Source: Rhea pennata (lineage: Eukaryota; Chordata; Aves; Rheiformes; Rheidae). From it: a stretch of DNA of 64,000 nt. Shown piece by piece: positions 28,401 to 43,400 of the stretch. The first letter of the stretch is position 1, and each line of letters begins with the position of its first letter. Both the position numbers and the translations under genes were made by a program. The notes under the pieces are model-generated. The model was not told the DNA's origin. It was given only the letters and a program-made list of their open reading frames with translations, and did no database searches. The stretch is from assembly GCF_028389875.1 (NCBI RefSeq), contig NC_084666.1, forward strand, positions 30,226,308 to 30,290,307, written 5' to 3'.

Positions 28401-31400
28401 TGCTATAGTTTAATTGTACTAACAACACTGACGAAATACATAAAAATACTTTGCGATATGCTAGTGTAAAGCATTTCAAATGGTAGTGTGTGAGGCACCT
28501 ACTAACTTGTGGCTTTTCTCTGGCTCAAGTAATTTCTGCTAAGAGTAAAAGGCCTGAGCTAGGACAGAGATGCAGTGGTCAGACCTCTACTATTGAGTAA
28601 TTCAGACCTGCAATAGTCTAAAAGCAATAGCATCCGCTTCCCTTGCAAGGGGTGGTGAGCAATGCTTTAGGCCCACCAAGCATACGACTTACCTGGGAGC
28701 TGTGCTGCTACGGTGCTTTTGCTGAGGAAAGCCATTACAGAGCAAAGGCACAAATCTGGCAGCCCAGAAAGAGGGAGCAAAACTTAGGTGTGAGCCCTTT
28801 CAAGGGGCTGCTAAAGGAAACAGAGAAACCTGAACACAATTTAAGCAGCAGTAGGTAACTAGCTATCTTATTCCTTGCCTGGATGAACAGCAACGCTTTC
28901 CAGGATTTCTGAAGTGCTTTTTCTATTTTTGACATACCTGCTAAACCCTACCATACATTTTCTCCGAACCCAGTTAAAATTTTTGCTAGAGAATCTGCAA
29001 GGTGCCGTATTCAGAGAGAAAACAATGTCCCATCTAATGCTATGGCTTTTACAGTGCACAGTACACCCCTTTGAAGAGACAAGAGTCTCATACAGAATTT
29101 TATATTTACATATATATATGTGTGTAAATATATATATATAAAATATATAATAATAATAAATATATATGTATACATTTCTTGCACTAAGTACCTGAATCAA
29201 TATTTACAGGAAAATGCCTAAATCCATGTTGTTCATGAGTGCTTTTGCAACACCCTGCCAAGCAGATTTGTTTGGCTTTCTAAAAAAAATCATTACTTCT
29301 GAGAATACTGTTTTATACAAAGCCAGCAAAATAACTTCAATTGCAGGGGCTCTCAAGCATGCACTGGTACTAAAAAGTCCTTCCTTGTGCCTTTTTTAGT
29401 TTTTAAATTTCAGGTACTATTTCAATTGCCAGTGGAAAAAAAATGCTAAGCCCCTTATATCTATGTTGCTTAGTATTTTGGGTTAATTTCAGCAGATTTC
29501 CCAACAATTTTTCTCCTTTTGTCAAAGCTTAGAAAAATATCAAAAAATATCAAGACATCTTTCAGACAGAAAATACTGGATATCCTCTCTGAAATGATTT
29601 TAAAATATTTTAAAACTAACTAGACTAAAATACATCTGAAACATAAACAAAATTTTCAGTGACTATAATTTTGTTTCAAGGTGGGTAAAATACTTTGAAT
29701 CACAACATTTTTAGAAGTAATGAGGAACAAAAAAAGCAAACACTTTTGACCATGCTCTACTTACTCTGCATATAGTAGATCACATGAGCAATCCACTGCC
29801 TCGTTAGAATCTGTACAACCCAATATCCACAATATTGGATATATTGTGGATAAATTGGGAGGTGAGCTCAGTTGCAAATGAACTTATTAACAAGAAGTAC
29901 TTGTCCAATTAAGAGCTAAGGAAACTTTATCCCTCCCAGATTATCCCATACTCTATGGCTTTGACTGAGAAACGCAGAGCTAGTTGAGCACCTTCCACAT
30001 TCTTTTCTTAGGCCTTTTCTCTGGTCTCCATGGTGAAAAATAAACCATTTTGGAAAGAGTTAGTTGAAATAATCCCAGTAGCACTGAGTAGAGACTACAT
30101 CAAGCTTATCTGATATTGGCAGCTGTCAACCTTGGCAAGTCCTATGGTTGCATTCATATGTGAACAAGCATTTTCTTTCACTCGTTCAGGAAGAAATGAA
30201 GAAAGCATAACTGATACGTCACCTGAAAATTGCCTTCCTCAACAACCTATCAGTGAGCTGGCTTCACTGAGTGAGCTTCAAATTAAGGCAGGACTAACAA
30301 GAGAAAAGTTGTTATCTTTTAGTACAGCTTTTTCACAAATAGAATGAATTCTGGAGACTTGCAAAGAGTTACTACATCTATTACTATACTGGGGACAAGT
30401 TTGTCCCCGGATAGGTTATTATACATAACTGTGCCCCACTGAATCTGTACGTGGAAGCAAAGGTCAAATATTTCTGCCACCACAGAAAGGCTCAGTGACT
30501 AAAAAGTATCCAACCTTCACAGCCTGGCTCCTCTTTTAGAATAAGACAGTTGCAAAGGCATTTGTTACCTCAGTGTGACTGCAAAAAACTGTGTCACTTA
30601 CTATGCACTTTCTTGTCTGCTCTCTCTGATAAAGCACTGAAATTGTTTGAAAGAGAAGCATTTTTTTGCCTAGATTTAAAAAATGCATGGGAAGGAACTT
30701 TCCCAACTAATCTGATGATCAGAATGAAGTCTTTAAGCAAATTAATTATTACAAACAAGTAAATCATTAAAAAAAAAAAGACTGAAAAAAGTCAAAAGAA
30801 TTATTTTACTAGTTTTGAAGATTTTAATTTTTACTCAAAAATTAATTTTTGGTTATTCAAACATTAGTTTTTATACTGACCTGCATGGAAAAAGGGGGAG
30901 GCTCTGTTCCATGAGGACTAGGCTCAATATTGCACATATTCTTGCGTGACAACACAAAAGTCTCCCTTCCTCAGCTCCCCACCAGAGGTGTTCTTAGAAT
31001 TAAGGATTAGATTCTTCATGTCTTTGCCTGGTTTGAAGTGGTGCATGTGTATAAAACCAAATGTATAACATGAATGTAGAAGCTTTACAAGCTTTTATGC
31101 TAGCGTCAGTGACTCAGAGCCCAGTTTATTATTGTGTTAATACAGCACTTTGCATCATTCGGATGACAGTCTTCTCCAGACTAATCTCTCAATAACAAAG
31201 TAGTTAATCAGTTATTCTCAAGTATATTTCAAGTAAAAGTTCAACGTATTTGGGAACAAAAGAAAGAAATATTCCACTCTAGTTAATTAAATGCACATGC
31301 ACTATCTTAATATAATTTTCAAGAGAAGAAAAAATGATGTCTTAATTAACAAAATGCTGACAAATACCTTTACTTTAATGCCATTTTTTGTTCCATATTT

Positions 31401-34400
31401 CTTTGGAGAGAAAAGCCATTAGGAAATAGAATACTTCATTCTCATTCTCTCTGTCCTTTCCCCACCCCAACTATCTAATGCAGGTAACCTGAATCTGTGT
31501 CTCTCCCCTACCCCACACGATGCAGGTAATCCAACGTCAGCTTCCAAAACACCGACTTTTATTCCAACAGTAGCAAACGAAGGAGGAAAACACTGGACTG
31601 TTAATGAAGTCAGAGCTCTGATACGCATATGGTCAGACAAAAGTATCCAGCAACAACTGGAGGGGACAGTGAGAAATAAAAGAATATTTGAACAGGTTGC
31701 TGCTAGACTTCAAAAGTTTGGAATTGACAGGGACTGGAAGCAGTGCAGGACAAAATATAAAAATCTGAAACATGAATACAAGAATGTAAAAAATGCCCAA
31801 CACTCAGGGAGTACAAGCAAAAGTATGAAATTTTTTACTGAACTGGATGCTATTCTGGGGCACAGCACCATGGAACAAGCAAGTAAATCAAATAATGATG
31901 AAAGTGGGAGGCCTCCAGAATGGACTGAAGCAAAATCAGAAAAGGACTGCATAGGTAAGTACTTCAGCTACCCCTATCATTTAAAATTTTTAGCTTTCCA
32001 GCACTATGGAGACCCTAAGCTAACATCCCCCCCCCCCCCAGAAAAAAAAAAAAAAAAAAAAAAGCCAACAAGCTAGTTTAAACGATTTGCTGGGGAAGGA
32101 AAACACTGAGTGGAAACTTACTTGTTGGATCAGTAGTTTATATTATAAGGTAATCTCTGACATTGAGTAGTTGCCTCAAACAATTCTTTTTTAACAGAAC
32201 TGAGAAACAGCGTAAACTTGCAAGAGAAAAAAAAAAAGAGATCAACATGTAGGTCACAAGAGAAAAAGATATAAAGAGACCAATCCAAATTAAAATCATG
32301 ACAGAAGAGAATGTTTCCAGCTTAGATAAAAAATGGGTCACAGAAATGGTCAGACTATGTGATTGGGAAAATGAAGATAATGAGCAAAAGAAGTCTGTAG
32401 TGTAGACATTAGTTATATATTGACATTTAAACTCCCTTTCTCTTATAGTTCCAAATAGCCCCACTCTACTGGCCTTTGAAGCAAGACTCCCAAATCCATG
32501 AGATAAATGATTAATGTAAAAATAGCACAAAGCATAGCACAAAGAATGCTAGTGGAACCTGCATTTATCTTTTGTGTGGTTATTGATGGATAACCTGCTA
32601 ATGGATTGATTAATGCAGAATTAGAGTAGACTGATGTACCTACACCATGCAGGAGTTTAAACATTTTTATTGGTACATACAGCCAGAAATAGGCCTGTTG
32701 TTTAAGAACAAAGATAAACTTAAAACTGTTTATTAGAGAGTAAGAATTTTACACTGTAGAATTTTGAAGATGGTATTATGGCGACCAAACATAAGACTAA
32801 CAGTTAGTAAGTGAACAGAAGAAGTGAGTAAGAGCAATACAGAACAAAGATGAGTGTTACAGTCGCTGCCTGAGAACGTACCTAAACCACAGGCTGCTGA
32901 GAACTAGCAGTGCATTCTGAGGGCAGCTTCACGCTACAGCTGCCCTGTTTCTAGACTCTTTCCATAAGCAACTACTGCTGACTACTGGCATAAACAAGAT
33001 CCAAGCTAGACAGATCTCGTGGTCTGACATGGTCATGTACGAGGATAGTACTTACATAGTACACTGATGTGGTACCCTAATTAACACAGCATTATTTACA
33101 CAGAAATGCCTGGAGACAGAGGTGAAGAAGACTCTATTAGTAATATGTCAGAAGACCTACGGGTTGCAGACATAAAGAAAGTTTCTGACTCAGGTAAACT
33201 TGAAAGTCTTTTTATTTTATACAAAACCCTAAATTTAGGAAGCTAAAATGGATTTCTAAAATAAGTCCACATTGCAATGACAGTTAGAAACTGCAAAGGC
33301 CTAAAAAGCTTTTAAACAGGACATAACATCAGAGTGATAGCCATACATTTAATAAATAGAGGCATATATATATATATACACATTCACAGTGAACTCCTCT
33401 GCTAAATTTGATAAAAACAATCTATTAAGAATTTTTTTCAAAGATTCAGGGACCAGGATGTAAGGAAGAAGAAACTATTAGTCTAAGTTCAGTGCCATGT
33501 ATTACTGCATTTACTTAAATTATGTCTTGCCAACCTTTAGAACTGTTAAGTATCCTATGCAAAAATTAATGTGGTATTCTTTTTTTCACAGTATAACTTT
33601 GATCAATATTTAATGTAATTATGCTCACATCGGGGGATCAAAATTTCAGTTAAGAGTGTCACTATCATCTGTTTTATGCTGACCACCGAATGTGAAACTC
33701 ATATGTTCCTTTCAAAGGAACATTATGTTTTACATCTGAAAACTCAACGTTCTGGGGAAATGGGAGTTTAACATTCACTGGAGAAACATATGAAGGTCTT
33801 TCGGGGAGGCTAACAGACTTGACTCTTCACAGTAAAGATTATCTCATGATCTTCTATAGTAGCATGAGGCATAATATGCTCATAAATAAGGCATTAAGGT
33901 ATAGTCTTACAGAATTTAAAATGGTCTAATGTGAACATGAAAGGTTTTAATGTCAAATAAAAAATCTTCTGACAGAGTATGTTACTGTAAATACTACTCC
34001 AGAGAATCTGGCGGCTCTGCATATAACAAACAAAACAGCTATGACAAGTAAGTAAAGGTATGGTTGATCATGAGAAGTAATTTGAGGTATACTGGACAAC
34101 AGCATTCTTGCCTTATGGAAAATATATAACTAAAGGATATAACTAGCCTTTACCAGATCACCATGGCCACTTGAGGCATTTATTAGGGAAAAATAGGTTG
34201 TGATGAAGAGTGATTTCCTATAGGGACCTCATTTTGAGAGAGACAAAATATGTAAGAGATCATAAATAGTACTTGTGGGACCCAGTTAAGACTGCCTGTA
34301 AAATACACCATACCACATTTTCTCTGGAAGGAAGCAAAATTACTACACATATATGGACAGTGGTAAGACACTGTAATAAAAAAGAGGTTTGATAGTGCTA

Positions 34401-37400
34401 TTGCACTGTCCTCTGACAGTTTTCAACTGGTTACAGCTCTGCAATATTGTATCTTTCTGAATCTTCTAAATCAGTTAATTAAAAAAATGTTAACTGAGTA
34501 TTTCCAGTAAAGTTTTGCATACTCATTTTTGCTGCTTCAACATTCCTTTAAGGTATTTTGTGGATACTGGCTATCTATAGCCTACCTTATTTTGGCAAGG
34601 ATTAAAATAGCAAGTGTTTTAGATGTGTCTCTGGCTCAGCCTATCCTACTAAAGTTCTAACTTCTGTGGAAAAAAGGCAAAAACACTGCACTCTACCTTA
34701 ATGTGATGCTGTTTTTACTTTCCAGATTCTTTCCCTTGTTTCTGTATGAACAATACAGACTAAAATCATTTTAATTAAAGGTGATAAAAACCAATTAGAT
34801 TTATTTATGGTAACATAGTAAGGTATTATCTAATGCAGAGAAAAGATGTATATTTTTTAATTTACAATATCATGGAGGTCTTTATTTTCTGATTGTGGTA
34901 CATGCCTTTCCTGGATCGCTCAAAGGACTTTAAAGTGAAAAAGTGGTAGTTTATGAGATTGTATTACATTTATATTCATAAGTTCATTTGCTGATTAATA
35001 GTGAAAAATGCAATCAGATAAGGATATTACATTACATGGGTTTTTTGATTTCAAAAGTATAGCTTTTAAGTTGTGACATTCTTAAAGAGTATTCCATTTT
35101 CAACTTAATTGCCATAGAAAACTGTTTCTCAACAAGCATGTAATTGTAATTTATATATACACTCAGCTGTGACTTTTTTTTAAGAATTGCAAAAAAAATG
35201 TAATATAAAAATTTAGAAATTCAGTTAACTGTGCACTGAGGTTTCACAGGACAGCTTTTTCCTAACTGATCATAGCTCTGTAGTCTGAGCTATGGGCAAA
35301 CCTTGTCCAGAAACATAGCAGCTAACTTGGGCAGACATCAGCTTTCTGTCTACTGTAGAAGAACATAAATGTACAGAAATGCATATGCATCAGATACTAC
35401 ATGTGGATCTGAATTATTAATCATTGTAATGCTGTCACAATTGCCAATCTTTATGAAATATCCAATCAAGTTTGCCATGCATTCTTTGTAAAGGAAGATA
35501 CTCAGATGTTATTAGTGTTAGTCAAAGTATTAGTCAAATCAGCATTAGCCAAAAGACAACAAACCAATTTCTAGTTATTTGATGTTTCACTGGGTCTTTT
35601 TTCTCCCCTGACCAAATGTATTCACACTCAAAGAACAGCAAATGGCCACCTGAGAAGGAATACAGATAAATACATCCTTAGAAGTTCTTCTGTAGACTGC
35701 AATTGAAATTTCTCTCACACCATTGCACCGAAGTAGCTTCTTCTACAGACTGCCAGCAGAGGGTGCAGGAGCATTGTATCAATCACAACAAACATTTAGT
35801 TTTTGGCAAAAGGCACCAAGGAAAGCAGCCTAGGGTTGCCGCCATTTTCTCTTTTCTGATAACAGATATCTATATTAAATCAATCTGGAAGTAAAACAAT
35901 ATTTAGTCATTTTGACTCACAGTTTTTATTTCCTTGGATCACTTTTAAGGATGGCTGATTCCAGAAATCTGTTCAGAAGATCTGATTGTTTGAGTTTGCG
36001 GAAGTAACAGTGGTCAGTGCAAACTCAATATACATATACATTCCAGATTTGTCACAGAATATCCACTATGACCACAGACCTTGTGATTTTTGATTAAATC
36101 TGTGATATTTGGTTAAATCTGAACTGCCACATAACAGATCACTGGATTATGAAAAAAAGTATTCTAAAGAATGTTAGTATACTGTTGTGCTTTAAAAAAC
36201 TACAGTATTTTGCTTCAAACAAATGACTTGTCATTATTTTTAAAGATTCTTGGTGTCCCTTAAGCTTTGCTGTATATCTCTCTCAGGAATAAACTGAAGT
36301 CCTGATACTGCCAAGATACTGCTGGTTGCAAAGGGCTTCTTAAAAATTGATTACTTAAAGTTAAGATCTTAAATCTGTACATATTCAGGCACTTAGTCTG
36401 GCTTCTTTTGAATGATTGCTGCCTTGTGCTTGGAATTTTTAAAAGTACAGACATAAAGCCAAAAGATAATGTTTTAAAACATCTGCTAACAACTCCTCTC
36501 AAGAAGAATGCTTCAGAAAAGTGCCACAGCAGAAGTCCTTGATTGTTCACTGGCATAGCCTGAGGCATACTCAGTCTGCAGAAAAAAAAGTCACAACTGT
36601 GCATCCAGAGTTGTTTGCATCCAGTTCCACAGCTCTGTGTGACAGAGACTGCAGCAAATTTGCAAGCTGTTAAAAGAGTTATCACAAGGCACACAGGGAA
36701 GAAGTGTTCCCTAGTTTTGACATTCTCTGCTCCCTGTTTGTACTACGCAAAACATAGATGAGGATAAGGATTAGCAGACAAATTCCTACTCCTCCCTCAT
36801 GAGCAGAGGAAACAGGATACATAGTGATAATAACACAGTGTGCAAGCGGAATGTAGCTAGTATCAGTTTGAGGGAGTAAAAGAGATCTACAGCATTGCTC
36901 TGGTGGCCTTTTGAGCAACGCGTCAAATACAAAGTAGAGGATAAGCCTGTTTGCTGGCAAAAGTTTATGCCTTGACTAAACAAGGGGGATGGAGCTGCTA
37001 TGTTTTATCCATGTGAGAAATTGTTGACTGTTTGCTTCGTTTGGCTTAGCCTTTCTCTTCTCATGCTCACCCCAAAACTCAGAATGGTGGTTAGAAAAAA
37101 GCCAGGCCAGGCCAGGCTATCTATATTTTTGTCTTACAAAAAAAGGAGCATGATGCTGCTCATGTCATACAGAATGTCTGACACAAACAAGCGCACTTTG
37201 ATTTGGGAGAATAATTTTTAATAAAATATCCAGCTACAGAATATATTTTATTGCTAAATACTTAGAGGCAATATTCTTGAATGGACTGAGAAAAGGCCGG
37301 GAGCCAGATACTGCTGCCATTGATCTACAGTGTGGCCTTCAGCATTTAATCTCTGTACCCCAGTTTCCTCACCTGGAAATGAGGATCTGAAAGCCTACTT

Positions 37401-40400
37401 GCATCATCTGCCAGGGCAAAGGGGTGGAGTTCTCCATTAAACACTAGGGAACCAATGGAAGAAGAGTAGAGCTCTCCTCCCCACCAAGGTGAGAGCAGGG
37501 CCACGGGGCCAGGGCTGTGTGCTTGCCCAGGCCCCGTGTGACGTAAACCCTTCCACCAGCTGCAGAAATGCTGATGCTCTCAGGGCAGGAATTTAATACT
37601 TTGTCTTTATCATCCAGGCAGAACACCATGATGCTCAGTCAGTGAAAGCAACCTTGTCCTTTTGAGGTCTAATTCAGTGACTCCTGACAGAAGTCACAGG
37701 CAGCCTTTATGAAAGTCATAGTCTTCCCTGTTCTGCTGCGTACAGGGTCACCAGCTATTAAACATGTCTTACAGAATTTATAGAATGGTTCTGTGACTGT
37801 GGTTGTAAATCCCTGATCCAGGTTTAAATAACTTAGGGTTTGCACATTTCATTCATAGACTGATCTTGAGCAACTGTTATACGGTGCTCTGGATTTATTT
37901 TAATCTACAGCTTCAAATTGAAGTGCTTAGATTAGGCTTTTAAGCAAACTGCTGAAGAAAGGAGACAATCTTAATGAATTAAAATATGAAAACTTTAATA
38001 ATAGTTGTCATCATTGCAGACTTCCTGAAGTTGGTGATACGACATAACTGAAGGCCTTTTAAATTAACGAGAACTCTGTAAATTTTTTGCACAGAAATCC
38101 TCGAAGATGAGGAGGACTTCACTAATACCACCCAGGCAGCTCTGGAAGCCACACAAATAAAGAAGGAGACAATTGACATAGGTGGGTCAATGACATACTC
38201 ATGATTAGAACAGCACATTCTACTTTACAAGGAACTGCATATTTCTAAAATTCACAGGATATTCCCACACACTATACTGGTTCTATGTCTGGGTATGACA
38301 AAACGTGTTTCTGTTTGTTTTTAAAGTGCAAAAATGCATAAATGCATGAACATTTATCTCTCCTTCCCTCCCACTATAAAAAAAATTTACTTCTCCAAAA
38401 AATATACTTATTATGCTAGATATGATAACACTTCTGCATTTAATTGTGACACAAATACCATTTTTTCCGTAAACAATTACTAGAGAGGATAAAATGGAAT
38501 GCTAAATAGCTGCCCTAGAAACATATTTTATACCTCATCTGTCTTTTCAAACTAATTCATGATAGGTAGTGCATTTAATTTCATTCTGTTCACTATCCAG
38601 CAATGGCCATAGATAGTCTGAATTATTTTAAACATGAAACTAAAATCAGAGATTTAGCAGTATGTAAAAGTCATACATTCATTATCAGGTATTCAGGAGA
38701 AGATGTTTTTTTTATTAAAAATGTTAAAATTAGACACTGGAAAACATTAATATGTTAACATATGTTAATATGTTAAGGATAATCATTTTCTGGAACTAAT
38801 GATCTAGAAACCATGGAAGGTCATGAAAAAATGTATTACAGGAAATGAGATTGCTTGGAAATCTATTGGCCTGACATCCTAGATCAAAATATAACTATTA
38901 GGGTATTTTTTACATCCACAAATTAATACAAACAATAGAAAATAAACTATTATAATGATTCTGCGAACCATAATTATTTGTCCTTTACTTTGAAAGTTTT
39001 TGTTATGAAAATATTTCTATTGTGTAAGGCAGTATTCTGTGATCCAGGCAAGAACCTCCTTCTTAGTGATTATGTTGGTTGGAGTTCGGATGTTCAGAAA
39101 ACAACAGAGCTGTTACAACTGTTTACATAGGTTGTTGTTGATGTAAGATGAATTATGAAAGACAATTGTAAGGCCTATAGACTGAGGATAATGTTAAAGC
39201 AGTTCCATAAGAGCAGTACCACACAGAAAACACAAGTTACATTGAGGATAACATAAAACTTTGTCCTTGAAAGTTCAGAGACACAGCAAGGTCACACTAA
39301 TGTAAAGAGAACAGTTCATACAGAATGACAGAATAAAATGTCATGTGAATCAATGGACTGCCTTATTAAACAAACAAGTTCTCTGTTCTTGTTATGTAAT
39401 AGCCATTAGAGGATAGTAATCACTTGAAGTCAGTGGTACACACATGCCGCTGCCGACAGCAGAAAAAGATTAGAAGGGCAGCATGGTTGAGAGAATGAAA
39501 GCAATGAAGCTATGGAACGTGGTTAAAAAAATCACTTAAGAACTCAGGAGCAGAACTATTGCTCCCCTTCTGTCTACGGTTGTATTTCCAATAGCCACAA
39601 GTCTTAAAGGGAGATGCAAGAATTTTCTTGAGTTATGGATTAACATACTTATGAAAGAACACTTTTTTTTTCTCACACAACAAGTAAATCACACATAGAA
39701 TAATGGGATTTTAAATTCTGACTCTGTTTTCCTTATTTATAGAATTTAAAGCAGCATATTGGTTATGAAAACAAGCATTTGCCAAATTGTCTAAGATAGA
39801 GCAAAACAATTATACAAAACTATTACAAAATAATTAAGTCTAAGCATTAGTTTGGGTATTTATAGCAAGTACCATTATAAAAGGTACACAAAATGATCCA
39901 CTGCTGATTTACCAACATCTGGTATTTCCAACAGTATCTAAACCATGCACACAGTTTTTCAAAACATACAAAGATTATTTACTTCTGTCCTTTATTGAAA
40001 ACTTTTTTTGAAGATAGTTGGTCTATGACATCCAACTATTCAAAACTATGACAATTCACAGAACATGAGAATGTTCCAAGCCAAAAAGTAATTCCACACA
40101 AAAATGAACTTTCAGGCTCAGGGAAGTTCAAACACACAAAGAAAAACCAGTCAGCAGAGGTGGGTTCTGATGTCCACAAGTGGTTTCAGGAATTCTGAGA
40201 GCTCTTGCTCAGCCAGAATATTATTTCTGAAAAGAGAGGTTTTTATGCTGTAAATGACAGCAAAGGTATTGTAGCCTTAGCTTTGCTGAGAAAAAAGAAA
40301 TTGCTATGTAGACATGTGGAGAAAGAATATAATGATGTTTCTATCCTGTTTGCAAAACAATTTTGAAGAGAACTCACGTGCAAGTAGAATAAAAAATAGT

Positions 40401-43400
40401 TCTGTCTTCCCCAAAATGCTGTTTTCTCATTTAAGCTGTACAAATGGTTTTGGACAGAGCCGTTCCTGCATACAGAAGGTGCAAATTACATTAAGGCTAA
40501 AGATCTCGACAAAGGCACTAATGAATTGTTTGCTTTCCAATTTTTCTTCTGTTTATGTTCTCTCTGTCTCAAAAGTTCTACATCAGAGACTGGCCTTTTA
40601 TCCGAAAGTATATAAACATGGCCGTCTCCTAAAGAAAGGCAAACGCATACAACCTTTTCCACAAAAATCTGACATTTGTTCCCTCCCTCCTTTCCTGAAT
40701 CAGGAACACCTCAGAACCCAAATTTGAAACAAGCCTATTGGAATGATCTCTAAATGACTATTTAGTGGTAAACAGGTGAGCTGAACAGAGTAAGTAGGAA
40801 TAAGGAGGAAATGTTTCTTTCCCGTTTCTTTCTGATGTATTAGGGAAGTTCACAAAGATCTGTGAAAATCCATACTCAACAGTATGAAATGAAGCTTATG
40901 CAATCATTCTGTCTGGGCAGGTCTGCATGCATATACTTGTGCTTGTCATTCCTCCTATTAACATTTGAACTGAGTGGACAATTGAATAGAATCTGTTGCC
41001 TCAAACACTAATAGTTTATGACATTTTTAATTTAAGTGTTACCTGCAGAACATGAGAATAATATTAGTTATTCAATTGTCTAAATCTATTGTATTTAAAA
41101 CTGCATGTTTCTTTAGATGATGATTCTATAAGCACTACCTCAGAAGACAGATCTTGTACGCCAGTAGCAAAGCAGATAGTTGGAACAGGTGAGTATTTAG
41201 TTCCATGCATTTTCTCTGAAACAAAATCCCATTGTAATTACAATATCAAGAACCAGAGCTACCAAATCTCTACTGTAAACACAACTTCTCCTATCTACTT
41301 CTGAATTCAGTTTAATTTTTATCACTAAACCTAATAATTAATTTCATATCTCCATTCCCATGCATGAGCAAAATTTGCATTAATACTCTAGTTCAACTTA
41401 TTTTATGATTAGCACCTACCTACCTATAAACAGCTGCAAACAAGAATATTTTTTCTTCTGTTGAATTGCTGGAAGCATTTTCCTCTGCATGGTATTTTTT
41501 CTTCTCCTTCTAATTTTAAACAAAACTGGAAAGCCATTTTCTTATCACTGTGGATACATTGTTGCTTTTAAAGCTTATAGGTTATTGCTTTTCTGTGTTC
41601 CAATCAGTAACAAAATTACACTGACAAAAATCTGGAATTTTAGATGCCTTCAAGGAACAAGAGATTTAATCTGCTATGTATGTTGCATATTTAAGTGATG
41701 TATGACCACATATGGGTATTCACACTGCAAAGTTCAAAGATTTTCATAATAAGAGATTACTATGAAAGTTAATTAATCTTCCAGCTCGCTACTGAAACAT
41801 TAGCTAGAAATATACTTGTATTTCTGTGTACTCAGCAATACTCAGTTATTGTTTCATTTATATTTTCAGACAATCAAATTCCCTTGGATGAAGCACAAAA
41901 TCACTTTAAAGTTATTACGGTTAATGATACTGGAGCAGGAAAACACTGGAGTGATAATGAAGTCAGAGCTCTGATAAACATATGGTCAGATGAAAAGATA
42001 CAACAAATGCTTGAAGGAGCCACAAGAAATAAAGAAATATTTGAGGAAATTGCCAGAAGGTTAATGAAACGTGGAATAGACAGAGACTGGAAGCAATGTC
42101 GCACAAAGTACAAGAACTTAAAATATGAATACCGAGCACTGCAGAAAGAAAATGAACATCATGGTAATCCCAGAAGAAGAATGAGGTTTTATGATGAAGT
42201 TGACTGCATCCTAAGAAGACAGCCTCTAGGTCCAGCAAGTTGGGGATGTGAAAGTTCTAGCCTCCCACCAGGTACTAAAAACTTCAGTAATGAGTTACAG
42301 CTTTTAAAATTAAAGTTGCCTGTTGACCCATGCTACAGAAGTGAGGTATGTACCCAGAATGGCTAAGGAAAATAAATGTAGAACCTGTATCTGCATGGTC
42401 AAGCAGGCAATATTCACAGAACAGAAATGGTCTTTGGAGGAAATTAGAGTAAGGAATTTAACAAAAATTGAAAACATTTGAAGTGTTCAATGAGATTCTT
42501 GGAGAATTTTTGTGTGAGCTTCAGTGAGATATATTGAAATGGGACTAGACAAAGTGACAGGTTACACAGGTGGATCAAATAGGCTCGTGAAATGTTATGG
42601 ATGGAGAGCTGCAAGCACAAAACCAGGTATAACTGTGGAAATATGTAACAATCAAGTCAAATACAAGGACTCAAAAAAGAAAACTTCCATGAATTCAATT
42701 TACACCATAGCCTGGAAAGAAAAAAAACGAGGGCAGTCATGTTTATGTGATTGCTAATAATTATTATATTCATTTTGCTAAAGCAGAATCAAACTCAGTT
42801 TTATATAAAGAATTTGCTTCTATTTTGGTATCCAAAGGCCTCTGACGTAGGATTTGCAATAGCTTACCTTGTGTCAGCTGTAAAGAGTTCTCATTACTGG
42901 CTGACCACTACAACTTGCAGAGGTAGCCATCCCTGTTCCAGGTAGGTTCCAGGTAGGATACTCATGTAGAAGCAGCTTAACCGCTATGCATAATTCCATA
43001 GCTTAATGGAATTACGGTAAACTGAACTAATTCTGATTTTTCTCAATATACTAGATAATAATCTGCAATGTCACAAACATTTGTTCAGGAACTGAACCAT
43101 TTTTTGCAGCACAAGCAAGATGGACAGCTGGAGCAGAAATTGCTGCAGCCCTCAAAGCCAGCTGCCCTCATTCCTGAATCAGAGCCCTAATGTGCTGTCC
43201 AGAAGCTTGCATTGAACACCCTAGCACCACTAGTTGAGGCTGGATATCCACACTCACGAGATGACATTGCTGCTTCCCATCTGCCATGGGCTAATGCTAG
43301 ATGACCTTCTTAAGACAATTTATTCCAATTCCAGAAACTGAAGATATTACTGCTCATTTCTCCCTCTGTGGATGGAATTTGTCAACACCAAGAGTATTTG

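Noticed and set aside
30292..30300. GA at the end of an 102-nt phase-1 segment, first read as a mutated donor
   Set aside because: Two canonical GTGAGC donors lie upstream in the same phase (after 30252 and 30270), so decay need not be invoked.
32138..32542. 134-codon open frame on the minus strand after the trihelix-2 exon
   Set aside because: Leu/Ser/Phe-rich low-complexity translation of AT-rich intron; no supporting signals.
36260..36694. 144-codon open frame on the minus strand
   Set aside because: No similarity I recognise, no splice or poly(A) context; probably chance in AT-rich intron.
38745..38776. TTAATATG/TTAACATA palindromic cluster
   Set aside because: Simple AT-rich sequence gives such hairpins readily; no feature attached.
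40314..40727. 137-codon open frame on the plus strand inside an intron of the nested gene
   Set aside because: No acceptor/donor pair in phase 1, no family resemblance and mixed low-information composition; consistent with chance.
43111..43180. Strong acceptor (CCATTTTTTGCAG) with a short phase-1 frame of about 22 codons
   Set aside because: No donor and an early stop; could be a cryptic terminal exon but lacks other support.
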